Positions 43,016 to 55,100 of a stretch of DNA of 64,000 bases are shown here, piece by piece. Made by a program: the position numbers and the translations under genes. Where the stretch lies: positions 1,488,001 through 1,552,000 of the forward strand of contig JAWNGF010000012.1 in the NCBI GenBank assembly GCA_037039685.1, in the 5' to 3' direction. Below the pieces are notes generated by a model. It was not told where the DNA came from and ran no database searches. It saw nothing but the letters and a program-made list of their open reading frames with translations. Every line of letters starts with the position of its first letter. Position 1 is the first letter of the stretch. The DNA is from Ceratobasidium sp. AG-K (taxonomy: Eukaryota > Basidiomycota > Agaricomycetes > Cantharellales > Ceratobasidiaceae).

Positions 43016-46000
43016 ATCCCATCGCTAAATGGACGCAATAATTACCCAATTTGGTGTATCCAAATTCAAGATATGTTACTTGAAACTGAACTATGGGATT
43101 ACGTCGGCGGAAACAACACAAATCAACTTGTTGCACGACAAGCCATTCCTGAACAACAAGACGGGAATGGAAACGTTATTGTACCTGGTGTAGCTGCAAT
43201 CACAGATCAACAATGCCAAGAATGGGAAAAGAACAATCGGAAAGCCCTCGGCGTCATTAGAAGACGCATAGAAGCAGCACCTATGGTGCATGTAGCTTGA
43301 CTCAACACAGCATCGGCTGTATGGGCCCAATTGCAACAGGTCTATCAGACCATTGGCACAGCAGCGATGACACTGCTACGAAATCAATTTACCGGCCTTC
43401 GAATGGCAGAATCCAATGACATGGAAGAGCACATCAAGAAATTGCAATCCATCTTCAACAAACTTAACACGGCACTTCTAGCCAAAGGATCAAACCCCAT
43501 AATTGAACTCGAATTTATCCGACAATTACTTGCTTCTTTGCCCGAATCTTGGCAATACTTGGTATCAGTAATCGATCAAACACCTGTTCAAGGCGATAAT
43601 GAAGGCATCCAACTATCTGCCAACATCACATCACGCCTTCTAGCGGAATACCATCGCTGTAAAGCCCAAACTGGCGAAAAATCGTTCTTCGCCATGAACC
43701 GCCCCAATAACCGACCCCAACAACAAGGAAATGCATCTGATCGACTCAACAAGCGATGCAACAATTGTAATATCATCGGACACATCAAACGCGAATGCCG
43801 AAAACCCGGAGGCGGCGCATACAAGGGCGGAAATCGTCAAAATAACGGCGGAAACAACTCGAACTCGCAAAATCGAAATGGAAACCGTAACAACTACAAT
43901 AGGAACGGTCAAAATTCGAATCAAGGACAAAACAACAATCAAAATCGCAACCAGAATCGCGGAAATTCCAACAGAAATCAAAACTTGAACCAAGGAGGTA
44001 ATAGGAACCAATCCAACACAAATCAACAAGGACAAACTGCACATATTGCATCAGCTGACAACAGAGAAATTGCCTTCTCTTTCCAAATGAATTTCGATAA
44101 TCTTCCACTCATTCGAGAAGAACCCTACCCCCCAGCCGGTCTAGATTTTTTGACCCTTCCAGAACGAGTTCATGCATACATTTCTGATCGCCTGGATCCA
44201 TCAAAGATTGTCATCAATGGACAATCAGAAGATCAATATGGTTTTGCCATGGAAGACGCCTGGATAATTGATTCTGCCGCATCCTGCCACGTTACCAATC
44301 GCCAAGAACACCTCCTGAACTTTATTCTGTTCAAATCAACAGTAACCGGAATAGGAGGAACAGCAGAAATCAGCGGAATGGGCGACATCATTCTATATAC
44401 TTCAACAAATGCACCAATTGTAAATGGATCTAGGGTCCAATGGACAGGTCGCCCTAACAACTCAATCACCTTCAAGAATGTTGCATTAGTCGAGAATTGT
44501 CCAGTAAACCTTATTTCCTTATCTGCTTGGACCGATCAATACCCAAAACACAATTTTCACATCCAGGGGAAGTACATCCATGCCAAATCCAGTCCATCAG
44601 ATGAATCTCTGTTTGCTGTTGCTGAAAAGATAGGAAACCGACGATCTGGTAATTCCTGGTACCTGATTGCCACTACCAACATTGGTCAAACTGCAATGAT
44701 CACATGTTCCCTTGATGATTGGCACATCATTCTTGGTCATACTTCTTATGACAACATCCTTTGCTTACAACGCATCAAAGGTGTCAGGGGTATTGAGATC
44801 ATGAAAGCACTGCAATCTTGGACAGCAGACTGTGTTGGATGCATGAAGGGTAAAACAACTGTCCAACCTTTTGGCCCCCTCAAACTCGAAAACAAGGCAA
44901 ACATTGGCGATTTGATCTACCCTGACGTCTGGGGCCCCGCTTGAACTACCTCCCTACAAGGCAACAACTACTACATCATATTCGTTGATGCAGCAAGTCA
45001 ATATAGCTTCATTGCCTTCATGAAAACAAAGGGAGAGGCAGTCAAAAAATACATAACCTTTGCCAAATGGATGAAAACACAACAAAATTTGGAAATCAAG
45101 TGGATCCATTTTGACAATGGAAAAGAACTCATCAATTCCAAATTACAAGCATTCTGTAATGACAAGGGCACTGAAATTACCACAACAGCCCCTTATTCAT
45201 CCCAACAGAATGGCCCAGCAGAACGTCGCCACAGGACCCTGACGGAACGAGGCCGATCCATGTTGCATGCACATTCCAACACCTGGAATAAACCTTATCT
45301 CTGGGAAGAAGCAATCGCTTATGCCAACAAAATTTCAAACAATATGCCAACTGCCATAAATGGAAACTGGCAGATCCCCCACAAGATCATGTTCGGAAAA
45401 GTCGTTGATATGTCCTATTTTCAATTATTTGGGACTACATGCCACGTTTTGATCCAAAGGAAAGGACATGACAAATTAGATGCCAAAACACGTACAGCCA
45501 TCTTCACTGGAATTTTGAACAACACAGGTGGTTCTTGGCGCTACTTGGCACTTCCTGATCAAGCAATAAGGGAATCTAGAAACGTCTTTTTCCCTTGGCA
45601 TTTGCCCGACCCAGCAGCACTTGGCGATGCACCCCCCCTAGGACTCTCTGAAGAAACAGAACCTTCTGAAGAATGGATTGAAGTCGAAGCACCAACTGAG
45701 GGGGAGATTGGACCAGAAAAGAAGTCCAACATGGAAAATAACAAATCCACTCGGCCATTGACTTCCACCCTGACAACTACAAAAGACGATGCTTCTAGTC
45801 AGGGGGAGCATATTCCAATCCCCGCATCTTCCACTGCTCCACACAACCCTATGCCACCTGTCTACTCCAAACCCTGGCGCACCCACACCACCAAACATTA
45901 CACCCATAGCAATGTGGCGTCAGGTGCAGTATCTAGGGAGCATCAAGAATTGATATCTGATTGAGGAATAGCTCGTTCCCAAGAAGTCAATTGGATCAAT

Positions 46001-47908
46001 GCAATGGAAGAAGTCCATCAACGCATCATGGCAACAACTCAAGACCCTGATGACATCGCTTCCTTTGTTCCAACTAACTGTGGTCTTTTGTTTGATACTG
46101 GTGCCTTACCCGAACATGTTCTTCTTGCTCTTAACACTCTCCACCGATCACGTGACAATATTGCACCTTATGCCAAAGAATGGTTTCAACGTAACCATAG
46201 AGCTCTGGCAACTCAGACTATCGGTAACCCTGGCAGCATCATCTTTGATGACCTTTCTCCTAGATGGGTTAACGCTATCAATGACCCTATCCATGGTGAT
46301 GCCTGGATCGAAGCTGGCCACACTGAGTTTAACACGCTTAAACAAGCCAACACATTTGATGAAATCAATCAAGACGACATTCCCCCTGGCAAACAAATTC
46401 TTACTTCTGGAATGGTGACAAAGCTGAAACTCGATCAAGACGGCAATATTGCAAAATACAAGGCACGCTGTGTAGTACATGGCAACCGACAAATTCCCGG
46501 AAAATTGTACAATGACACCACTTCAAATACGCCATATCTTGATGCTATCAGGATTGTTCTCAACATGGTTGCTCATGCAGATCTTGATTGTCACATCATT
46601 GATGTCACTGGCACTTATATCCATGCCCCTATTGATCGCCCTCTTTATGTCGAATTCCCTGAAGGTTTTGGTAAACATGGACCCACAGTGATGAAACTCA
46701 AGAAAGCCCTTTATGGTGCTCATCAGTCCGGTTACCAATGGGAACAATTTCGCAATGAGAAGATTGCAACTCTTGGTTACAAGGAAAACCCCGTCGACAT
46801 TTCCATTTTTATCCGTAACCAACACAGCGTCATTTCCATCCTAGTATGCTATGTTGATGACTTTATGATTGCTTGCACCCCTGGCCATATGCAACAAGTC
46901 AAATCCAAACTTATGTCGCTCTTCAACTGCCGAGATCTAGGGGAAGCAAAATCATTTTTAGGCATGAACATCATTCGAGATTGCACAGCCAAGACCCTTA
47001 CCATTTCCATGGAACAATATATCAAGCAAATTGTATCACTTGCAGATCTTAGTAACGCCAAATATGCTCATTCCCCTATGTTGCATACCACGCCAACCCT
47101 TGAACCTGCTTCTGATGTCTGGGATAACTATCCATTTGCAACAATGATTGGTCGCATACTTTGGGTAGCCTGCTGTTGTTGGCCCGATATCACTTTTGTT
47201 GTCAACCTTCTAGCCCAATTCACTGCCAAGTACAACCAGACTCATGTTGGTGTACTAAAGCGCTGTTTTCGATACCTCAACAGCACCGCATCAAAAGGAA
47301 TCACTTACTACGGCCGAGGACCCTTTGAAGAAGTCGCTTACACAGACGCTTCTTTCGCTTCCGAATACGAATCTTTTTCGGTTTCAGGCTGCATTGTTAT
47401 GCTAGGAGGCGGTCCGATTATGTGGTCTTCTAAGAAACAAAAGACTATTTCGATTTCGACTATGGAAGCCGAGTTTCATGCGCTTGCACACGCCACTCAG
47501 GAAGTTCTCTGGCTCCGACACTTCCTTAACGGCTTAGGAATCGATATTTCCCGTCCAACAACTATCCTAATCGACAATCAAGCCACAATCGACTACGTTA
47601 ACAGCCCCACTCATCGCTCTCAAGCTAAACACATTTCCACTCGATATAACTTCGTCCAAGACTATTATCGACAAGGATTCATTAATCTTGGCTATATTCC
47701 ATCGAAAGACAACCTTGCCGACGCGTTTACAAAACCGCTTCCGTACCCACAGCACTCGTACCTCGCTAAGTCATATATGGGCCTTAATCATTTATCCTCA
47801 AAAACGGCCCTTGGAGACCATTTTCCCCAAGAACAGGAGAATCACGATCTTAACGCCTGTTTCGAGCAAATGAATCTCAAATAAACCATCTGGCTCGTTG
47901 AGGGGGAG

Positions 47909-48190
47909 TATTGCAAATCGAATGGAATATGCGAATCGAATGTACACGTCGCCTACTACCGAATGCGGCGAATTGACTCACTATATGCTGACTGATTATT
48001 TCTGTGCTGACTGATAGTACACGTATGCGTGTTACTAATTGTTCTCTTATCGTTCTCTCATGTTCTACTCATGTGTGTATATAAAGCAACTGCGTATTCG
48101 CACAATACATCATCCTTGTAGTTCACTTCCACTGTGCGGTCTAGCTAAGAAGCTCATTGAGTGCGAGACGTTCTTGGTAATATCTCAATA
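47909..48190 (+). repeat. Copia 3' LTR
   Basis: 282 bp, TATTGCAAAT to TCTCAATA, starting right after gagggggag. Confidence 0.95.
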
Positions 48191-48195
48191 TGTTC

Positions 48196-48661
48196 TTTGG
48201 AGTAGGTTCAGTTGGAGGCTCAGGTTTTGGGGTTTTTTTTTTTAATCTACCATCGTCATACTTCATGCATTGTACATTATGCTTATTAGTAATATAAATG
48301 CAATCTAAATTACCTGTCAACCCCAAACACCGTCAGAATTTGCTGTGATAATTGGAAGATGAGTGCATATATACTGGCAGAAACCTGTGGAAATCAGCTG
48401 AACCTACAGAAACATGCATGCACCCACCATCTTTCCTGCACACTACATGCAGAGAACAACCAAAATCCACATGTCAAACATTGAAAGCAATTTTGCATCT
48501 TACCTGCGGAAATTTCGCACTTTTCATGCATGCGTTCCGCCCGTTGGCGGCTGATATCACATGGTGGGAGCCTCCAAAAAATCCGGCAATGGGGGGTCTA
48601 TAGTGTAAGTGATGGATCACATCATTGATTCATTCACCTTGCGCACGGTTTGCAGTCAGTA
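48196..48661. other. Short spacer, Copia to DNA transposon
   Basis: No gene seen. It holds a T11 run near 48232-48243 and scattered palindromic catgcatg strings. Confidence 0.4.
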
Positions 48662-49000
48662 CTAAAGATGGCATCAGCCATCTGCCACCACCTAACTTTC
48701 AAAAGCTGGCTGTTTTTTGGCATGACAGCCAGAATCGTGAGAAAAGGCCTGTTTTCTCACCAATGTAAGCAAATTTTGGCAATTTGAGACAACAGAAACG
48801 CTTGAAATTGTATGTAGAGCTAGTATATAGTCTTAAAATTATCTTAAAGGCTCTCGAAATGTCTGCGCACTCAAAATACCCGCAGGTACTGAGCTTGACA
48901 TGTGACAGAAATGTGTTCAATGGCCGTGGACCAGTGACGCAGCCGCTTTGGAGCGCATATATTAGCTCATTGACGGACTTCAGGGTCCGCACCACACCAT
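48662..49000 (+). repeat. Left terminal inverted repeat of DNA transposon
   Basis: Inverted match to about 51313-51659. Shared landmarks: ctgccaccacctaactttca, agcgcatatattagctca and accagtgacgcagccgct. Confidence 0.85.
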
Positions 49001-49267
49001 AACTGGTAATCATTTGGAGCATACAAAATCGACATTTGCTATGTCATGTATCACTTAGTTTGTTAGTGTATCAGTTTCTGTGTACGTATCCAGGTGCAAT
49101 ACATTCATATGGGATGTGTGCTGGGTTTTGATGATGGCTCCAAAACTCCTTTGTGGCCCATTTGATTGCTTGAGACCTGCCGCAGCCACTTGCATAGGCA
49201 TCAACAAAATGCTGTGCTCAAGCAGCAAACCTTTTGAACAGTATTAGCACCCAATAAGTGCTTATTT

Positions 49268-51302
49268 GATATATTTACTTACTTCCATATTGATTCAATC
49301 CGGATGGAGTCGATTGCATCAAGCACATATTGCTCCATTACCATCGGCTTGTTGGCGTGAGGCATTTCCCGGTATCTCTTTGTGGCATATCCCCAGCACT
49401 GCTCGATGGGATTCAGCTCACAGTGGTATTTGGGCAAGAATACCACCATGCCTCCAAGCTGGCAAGCCGTCTCTTCAAGGGAGGAATCACGTGATTCGAA
49501 GTCGGGCTGGTTCAGTAACACACGGCGGCAACAGCAGTCTACCCGTCCTGTCTCGCACTTGAAGTTGGGGCACTGGGCCTGTTTATCAGCAATGTAGCCC
49601 AGTCCACGCTCTCAAAGAATTTGGGCCATCCCTTTGAACCATCCCAGCCAAGTTGGGTGGTCATTGGGAAAATAGAATGGCTGGTGCAAGCCATCGGGGA
49701 GCCTTCCAGGTTCCATGCAGACCTCCACATTTTGCCCCTCCAAGTTACAAAATGATCAAGGGAACTCTTTGGCTGGATTTTTTGGCATCTTTTGTGCAGA
49801 AATTGCATTGTTTGGTTGCTTTGTGTGAGATGGTGCGTTGTTGTATAGGAACATGTGAGTGTGCCCAGGGAATGTTGCTTTGATGATCCTAACGGCGTTG
49901 GACAGTTGTTCGGCCACTTGATTGCATGTAAAGTATCCGTCCCGGCCCCTTCCTGGCCATAGTATGACCCTGGCCAACTCCCTAAACTGATGTGAGTACT
50001 AACATCAATTGTGTCCTGCCATTCAACAACTTACCCATTTGCTCCACGCAACCACCTGAACTCTGCACACACAAAGTCGGCAATCATTATGGAGTTCCCC
50101 TCCCCTTTCTTGAATGGTTTTGGGTGTTTGCCGTTATGCACCTATTGTACTAATTGACAATCATTGGCAAAAAATATCGACTCATCATGAAACCAAAAAA
50201 CGATTGGTTTCTCTCCTGGCCGTAGGGACATTGGTCAGTGAGGATCAGGTACACCTTCATCGTTATAAATCACCCTTGACCATTCTAGATGTCGCCAAAA
50301 TGGGACAAAAATCGACTGGCAGTAAGCAACAACATTGGCCCTTTCATGGCTGTCAAAATACTGGCCCTTTGGCTCTGCACACCAACGGAATCCGCCATAT
50401 CATGACATCCATCGCTTCTCAGTACGTAAACTAATCACCTTGGGGATATTTAGGTTGGCACGGGTTTCTGGGTCTGAAAAAAATTCAACAATATTTTCAG
50501 CTCGAGCGTATTTGCCAACATGCTGGAGGTGCATCTTGATCTCGTTTGCAACATCCTTGTCCTCAGGTATGGACTTGTTCCATGACCCGTGGTTGAACCA
50601 TGGTAAGTCCCCAGTATCAATGAGAGTACGGATCCACCTGCGGACTGATCTTGCATACACAGCACCATGACCTTGACCGTGTGCTGCATGAAGGGAAGCA
50701 GTTACAAACTGCTTTGAGCCAGAGCCAATATAATGATGCAGGCATGACTCTATAGCATTGAATCGCTGTCGAGTCACTGGTCCAAGGGGAGTATGGATAA
50801 TACCACCCGCCTTTTGGCGTTTCTGTGTTGCATCTTTGAGCTGCTTCAATGCTGCTCTTGCCTCACGGGCCAATGGGGGACGATTGGAAGCACTTGCTTG
50901 GTCTGGCCCACAGCTTTCCCCTCTGTGGTCAGGCCCAGTCTCTGGGTTGTTTGACTGGTTAGGTGGCAAGAGGGGTCTGGTGCGTGCTTGTTTGCTGTCT
51001 GAGACGGCACACTCTTTAACATAGGTGAGCATAACCTAACGTATGCTGGATATATGCCATACCTGACGAATTCTCCAAGTCATCGTTGGCATCCGGGGCC
51101 TTGCCTGGACTGTTTTCTTTAGGGGGACTGGTCAAAAGGGAGATAGGTACCTCCGGCTGTTCATCTATCCTTTGTTTTTTTCGATTTTTGCTGTGGTCAT
51201 AGTGTCAGGTTGATTAAAAGGTCTTTTTTTCATGCTACTCACACCTGCTGAAGCTCTTGCAGCACGTTCCAAGTCGAATTTTCTTTTCCGGCTGAGAGTC
51301 AT
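49268..51302 (-). pseudogene. DDE transposase (CELNPIE type), broken
   Basis: Transposase of the Tc1/mariner-IS630 kind common in basidiomycetes. From ATG 51302: basic N-terminus MTLSRKRKFDLERAARAS, intron, a segment RIDEQPEVPISLLTSPP, intron, then DNA-binding and middle parts (ALKQLKDATQKRQKAGG, RSVRRWIRTLIDTGDLPWF, AENIVEFFSDPE) to about 50400. The catalytic part has first Asp in FWFHDESIFFAND (about 50190), a stop at LVQ-stop-VHNGKH (about 50143), the second acid site read as FLYNNAPSH where DNAPSH is expected (about 49840), and the third, Glu, in ELNPIEQCWGYATKRYRE (about 49400). The D-to-N change, the stop and frameshifts near 49750 make it inactive. Family name is from memory of motifs. 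Confidence 0.8.
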
Positions 51303-51312
51303 CCTGGTGGTG

Positions 51313-51659
51313 AATTACCATATGTAGGCGGATGGACCCCAGAGTCCTTTGATGAGCTAATATATGCGCTCCGAAGCGGCTGCGTCACTGGTCCGCGGCC
51401 ATCGAACACATTTCCGTCACGTGTCGAGCTCAGTACCCGTGGGTATTTTGAGTGCGCAGACATTTCGAGAGCCTTTAAGATAATTTTAAGACTATATACT
51501 AGCTCTACATACAATTTCGAGCGTTTCTGTTGTCTCAAATTGCCGAAATTCGCTTACGTTGGTGAGAAAACAGGCCTTTTCTCACGATTCTGGCTGCCGT
51601 GCCAAAAAACGGCCAGCTTTTGAAAGTTAGGTGGTGGCAGATCGCTGACGCCATCTTGA
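51313..51659 (-). repeat. Right terminal inverted repeat of DNA transposon
   Basis: Reverse complement of the left arm; it keeps more CG dinucleotides than the left arm. Confidence 0.85.
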
Positions 51660-52105
51660 TAGCTGCCCGGGTACCGGGACACCACGTGATTTGGAGAAGG
51701 AACCAAGATGCGGGTAGACTGGTGGGCTGGTGCCCAACCGCTGTGGGGACGACGAAAGATGGGATGAAGGGTGTAAGAAAAAAACAAGCGCAGATGCGTG
51801 TATGGCGATTGTGGTCGGTGCGTGTATCTGTAGTCCAGACCACTTGACTATGAAGAATGACGCGCACTGATCATATCCCCGCCCGCCACGGCTCCGGAGG
51901 TGAGCAATTCGTTTCGTGCTTTCGCGGGCTGTAGCACAACACGCCAATGATGACAGGGGCGTAATTGTTTATCTCGAATTATTATGGCTTTAATAAAGCC
52001 GAATGGGATAAAATACAAGGTTCTAGTACAGTGCCTTACAGCGTAGGACAAAGCCCAACTGTCCGTCATTTTGTGATTATCCTAACTGAAATATCCTAGC
52101 TCAGC
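51660..52105. other. Intergenic, 3' flank of GH31 gene
   Basis: No gene seen. The GH31 stop codon lies at 52106, so its 3' UTR should fall here. Confidence 0.4.
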
Positions 52106-55100
52106 CTAGTACGTCAATACAATCTCATAACTTGTTAGGCGGACATCCGCAATGGAAAGAAGGATAATCCATGCGTTTTTAAGTGAATCATAGTGAGCCA
52201 ATTCGGTGATACCGTTGTTCGACAATACTCTAGCTTGTGAAAATTCATCTATACGTGCCGGCTCCCCCCAGATGATCAATCTATAATGGTTGCCAAAAAT
52301 TTTTGTGGGATCGAAATCCTCGTGGTAATGCGCGGTTTGTACCCCGATTGTCCGAGTAACCTGTTCTCCTTCTTCTTTGATGCTCTGTGCTCCTTGAGTG
52401 CCCGCTAGACCCAGATGAAACTTGCCGAGAAACGTACCTGTGTGATCCTCACTTTCCAATATACATTCGCCGCTAGCTCGTCGCCAAATAAATCGTCGGG
52501 GAAATCGTTAATACGAGCTTCATCCAAGTGCAATCCCTTGTCGAATGCCATATTCCATCTCAAGTTGGAAGGTGTAGGTGCGCTTTTCCTCGAGACGCCA
52601 TCGTCGAGATACATGTCATAGAACTACGCGTAGATCAGTATGAGGTCCAAACGACCGTATGTCGGCTAGACTGGAAAACACTCACCCTGGCTTGATCATG
52701 CGTCGCGATTCCGGGATATATATGAACAGATATCTGGTTCGGCTGATTGGACCAATCTTCCGCATACATCCTTGGCTCTATCTGAGGAATGATAGCATCT
52801 AGGCGTTCAAAGTAAAGTACCTATCAGTAATTTCTTCGAGGTCATGAGGAATACTACTTACTAAACTTGATGAACATGGGTGTTACGTAGGAAATATCTC
52901 GCTCCTTCACATTCAAGCGAGCGTCGTAGGGGACCAATGAACCGCCTTTGAACTCATGATGAACCTCAAGTCGAATTGCATGATCTGGCCCGTCTGCACG
53001 TAAATTGCTCTGCCACCATGAGCTTGGTCTCGGCAAGTAAACAACGCGTGTGATTGTCGCATCCCCTTGTGGGTGTAGGATCGGTGCAACAAGGAGATCG
53101 TCACCAACCATGTATTCATCATCAAGAAAGTCTCCGTTCTGCAGCCAACGGAATCAGCCTTTTCACCAAAGCAAGAATATCCAAATAACTTACCTCGACG
53201 AGCAGTGATGCGTCGTCCTCATTAGAAATTATCTGTCGGGATAGCCACAGGTAAGCAGTACCTCAAAGGTCAAGAAATGAAATTTGACTAGCCAGAGAGC
53301 GAGCGATAGGCAAACCCGTTATCAGGTTGTCGAACATTTGATCGTAGAGCAATTGCAAGAGCGTGTACCGAAGCTTGACGGAGTACAAGCAAACAGGTAA
53401 GGTCCGCTCGTACATCCACCTCTGGCCATCAGGCACATATACATCTTTCTGCTCCAGAACCTTAGCATAAGCGAAAGGTTCCTATATAACCGGCGTGAGA
53501 AGACTCTGAAATGTGCCAACGATACTGACACTTGCCTGGAAGTACTTTTTGCCGAGTTTACCATTATAGTGGTTCCTATAGGACAATAAACGCACGCCAA
53601 GGAAGACTCGAACAAAAAGTATACCTGAACCAAGGTAATAGCGAATAGGCACCGTACCATCGCATCAATAACTCCGGGTTTGCCCAGTGTTCCCCCTCGT
53701 GGGCAGGCTCAAACCCTCCCACATCGGCACCGGCAATTGTAACTCCGGAAAGTCCAAGAGAGAGGACCTGCGCGACTGACACCTTGAGGAACTCCCACTC
53801 GGAGGCGTTGTCGCCTGTCCAAAGACCAGCATAGCGATGTAGACCAAGCGCTCCACCACGTCCGATAATAAAGTTGCGTTTTCCTTGGCGAGCTGGATTC
53901 TGATTCCAGCCTTTGTAGGTGGCTTTGTGCAAGTTGTACGCATACAGAGACCAAATCTCGATCGCAGGAAGAACTGGGATGTCTCGATCCGACATTTTCT
54001 CGTCGTCGATATTGATATCTTTAGTCGCATCGGAGGTTAAAAGTAGTCGGAACGGAAAGCTATTGGACCCCATCATAGACGAATCAGCAGAATGTAAACA
54101 GCCGGCCGTAACATGTATCCCACCTTCGCATATCGCCGTAGCTTGCACCCATGCATGGGGAAGTCATGTCTTGCCAAACAAATTCTAGTCCCCACTGGAT
54201 GAGGTTATTGTATTGGCGACCCCACCAGTCCCGTACCACGCGCCGGTTCAAGTCCGGATAATATCCTGGCTATAGATCAGACGAGTTAATTCAGTCAGCC
54301 TTTATGAATCCGGGTGCGATTCGAGGGAAGTCCACCTTGCCTAGACTACCGCCATACCATACACCTCCACGGAAGTCGCGACCAGTATTCCAGGTCGTAG
54401 ATAGTTCTCTAATCGACGGGAGGGTTTTTTAGCATGCTAGCTTCGAAGCCCAACGAAAATGTAACCTACACGTTATCGGGAGGGTCGTACATTGATCTAG
54501 GCTCTTGACTCAAATCAGAAGCCTGAAACTCGTTCACCGAACCACCACGATAGAGCATATATCGATCATCGTTGACGCTGGTCGGCCCATTCTCGCCGAG
54601 GTAACGTTTGTCTTTGACGAAATAGCTACAAATTCTTTAGTCATATACCGACAATATTGAAATCGCAGTACGAGGTGTTACCTACTCGGCACTGATACCC
54701 TCCCGAAGGGTGTCGTAGTGAGGATCGTCCTCTCCGTTAATAAAGGGTGTGATGTTGGTTCCACATTTGACACCCATTTGCAGGAGAGCGGTTAAAAAGC
54801 CTCTCGGGTTCTGAAACACCTCTTGGTTGACCGTAAACGTCTTGTAATCTTTCTGAAAATCGACATCAATATGCATGCCATCCAATGGAAAACCTTCCCG
54901 GCGGTAAGCATTTACGACGCTCCATATCTTCTGCGGAGTATCGTATCCATAACAGCCTTGGTGGTGGCCAAGAACATAGCGGGGCTTGAGGTTCGGCCGA
55001 CCTACAATTGATGTATACTGAGTAATAATTTCGCTTGGAGAGGTCCCGGTGACGACATATAGTTGCATGCTCCTGAAGCGTACGGCAACACGCAACGCGC

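Larger units (their letters stand above)
35523..47884 (+). pseudogene. Copia Gag-Pol polyprotein, split by Gypsy-3, three TGA
   Basis: Coding parts 35523-36061 and 43021-47884 join exactly in frame (1801 codons with the stop) when Gypsy-3 and one duplication are removed; the junction reads NNFKIP then SLNGRNNYPIW. TGA interrupts at 43298, 44942 and 45962. Order: Pro-rich N-terminus; UBN2/gag-type region (YPIWCIQIQDML, FTGLRMAESNDMEEH); zinc knuckle C-NN-C-NIIG-H-IKRE-C; Asn/Gly-rich linker; protease DSAASCHVT (about 44272); integrase (GHTSYDNIL, CVGCMKGK; core YPDVWG, HFDNGKEL, QNGPAERRHRTL); RT with YVDDFMIA (about 46850); RNase H (YTDASFASE, STMEAEFHAL, LIDNQATIDY). The first codon available is TTG at 35523 (LPTVSS); the next in-frame ATG lies deep inside, so the start may have mutated. 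Dead copy. Confidence 0.93.
35192..48190 (+). mobile_element. Copia element with nested Gypsy-3, TSD TGTTC
   Basis: 12,999 bp including Gypsy-3; about 6.04 kb without it. LTRs of 282 bp (35192-35473 and 47909-48190), with tgttc at 35187-35191 and 48191-48195. LTR ends are TATTG...CAATA, not TG...CA, and this is fixed independently by the adjacent primer site (35474) and polypurine tract (gagggggag ending 47908). The LTRs differ at about seven positions. A single gag-pol frame with three TGA codons. Confidence 0.96.
48662..51659 (-). mobile_element. DNA transposon with long inverted repeats, probable TA target
   Basis: About 3.0 kb. The ends are inverted copies of about 340 bp: plus strand from AAAGATGGCATCAGCCATC (about 48664) to near 49000, and its reverse complement from about 51313 to 51655. 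TA dinucleotides at 48660-48661 and 51660-51661 fit a TA target duplication. It encloses one broken DDE transposase gene. The arms differ at many sites (CpG-type transitions on the left arm), so the copy is old. Confidence 0.85.

Noticed and set aside
43585..44110. Long minus-strand frames opposite the Copia Asn-rich linker
   Set aside because: Antisense to low-complexity Asn/Gly coding sequence; no independent support.
17121..45964. TGA as a recoded sense codon
   Set aside because: Host genes use TGA-free frames, frameshifts also occur, and the aligned residue is often Arg from CGA; CpG decay explains it more simply.
48699..49022. 107-codon minus frame and its plus-strand partner at 51.3-51.5 kb, which look like homologous genes
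   Set aside because: They are the two arms of the transposon's inverted repeat, so the protein match is only the DNA repeat.
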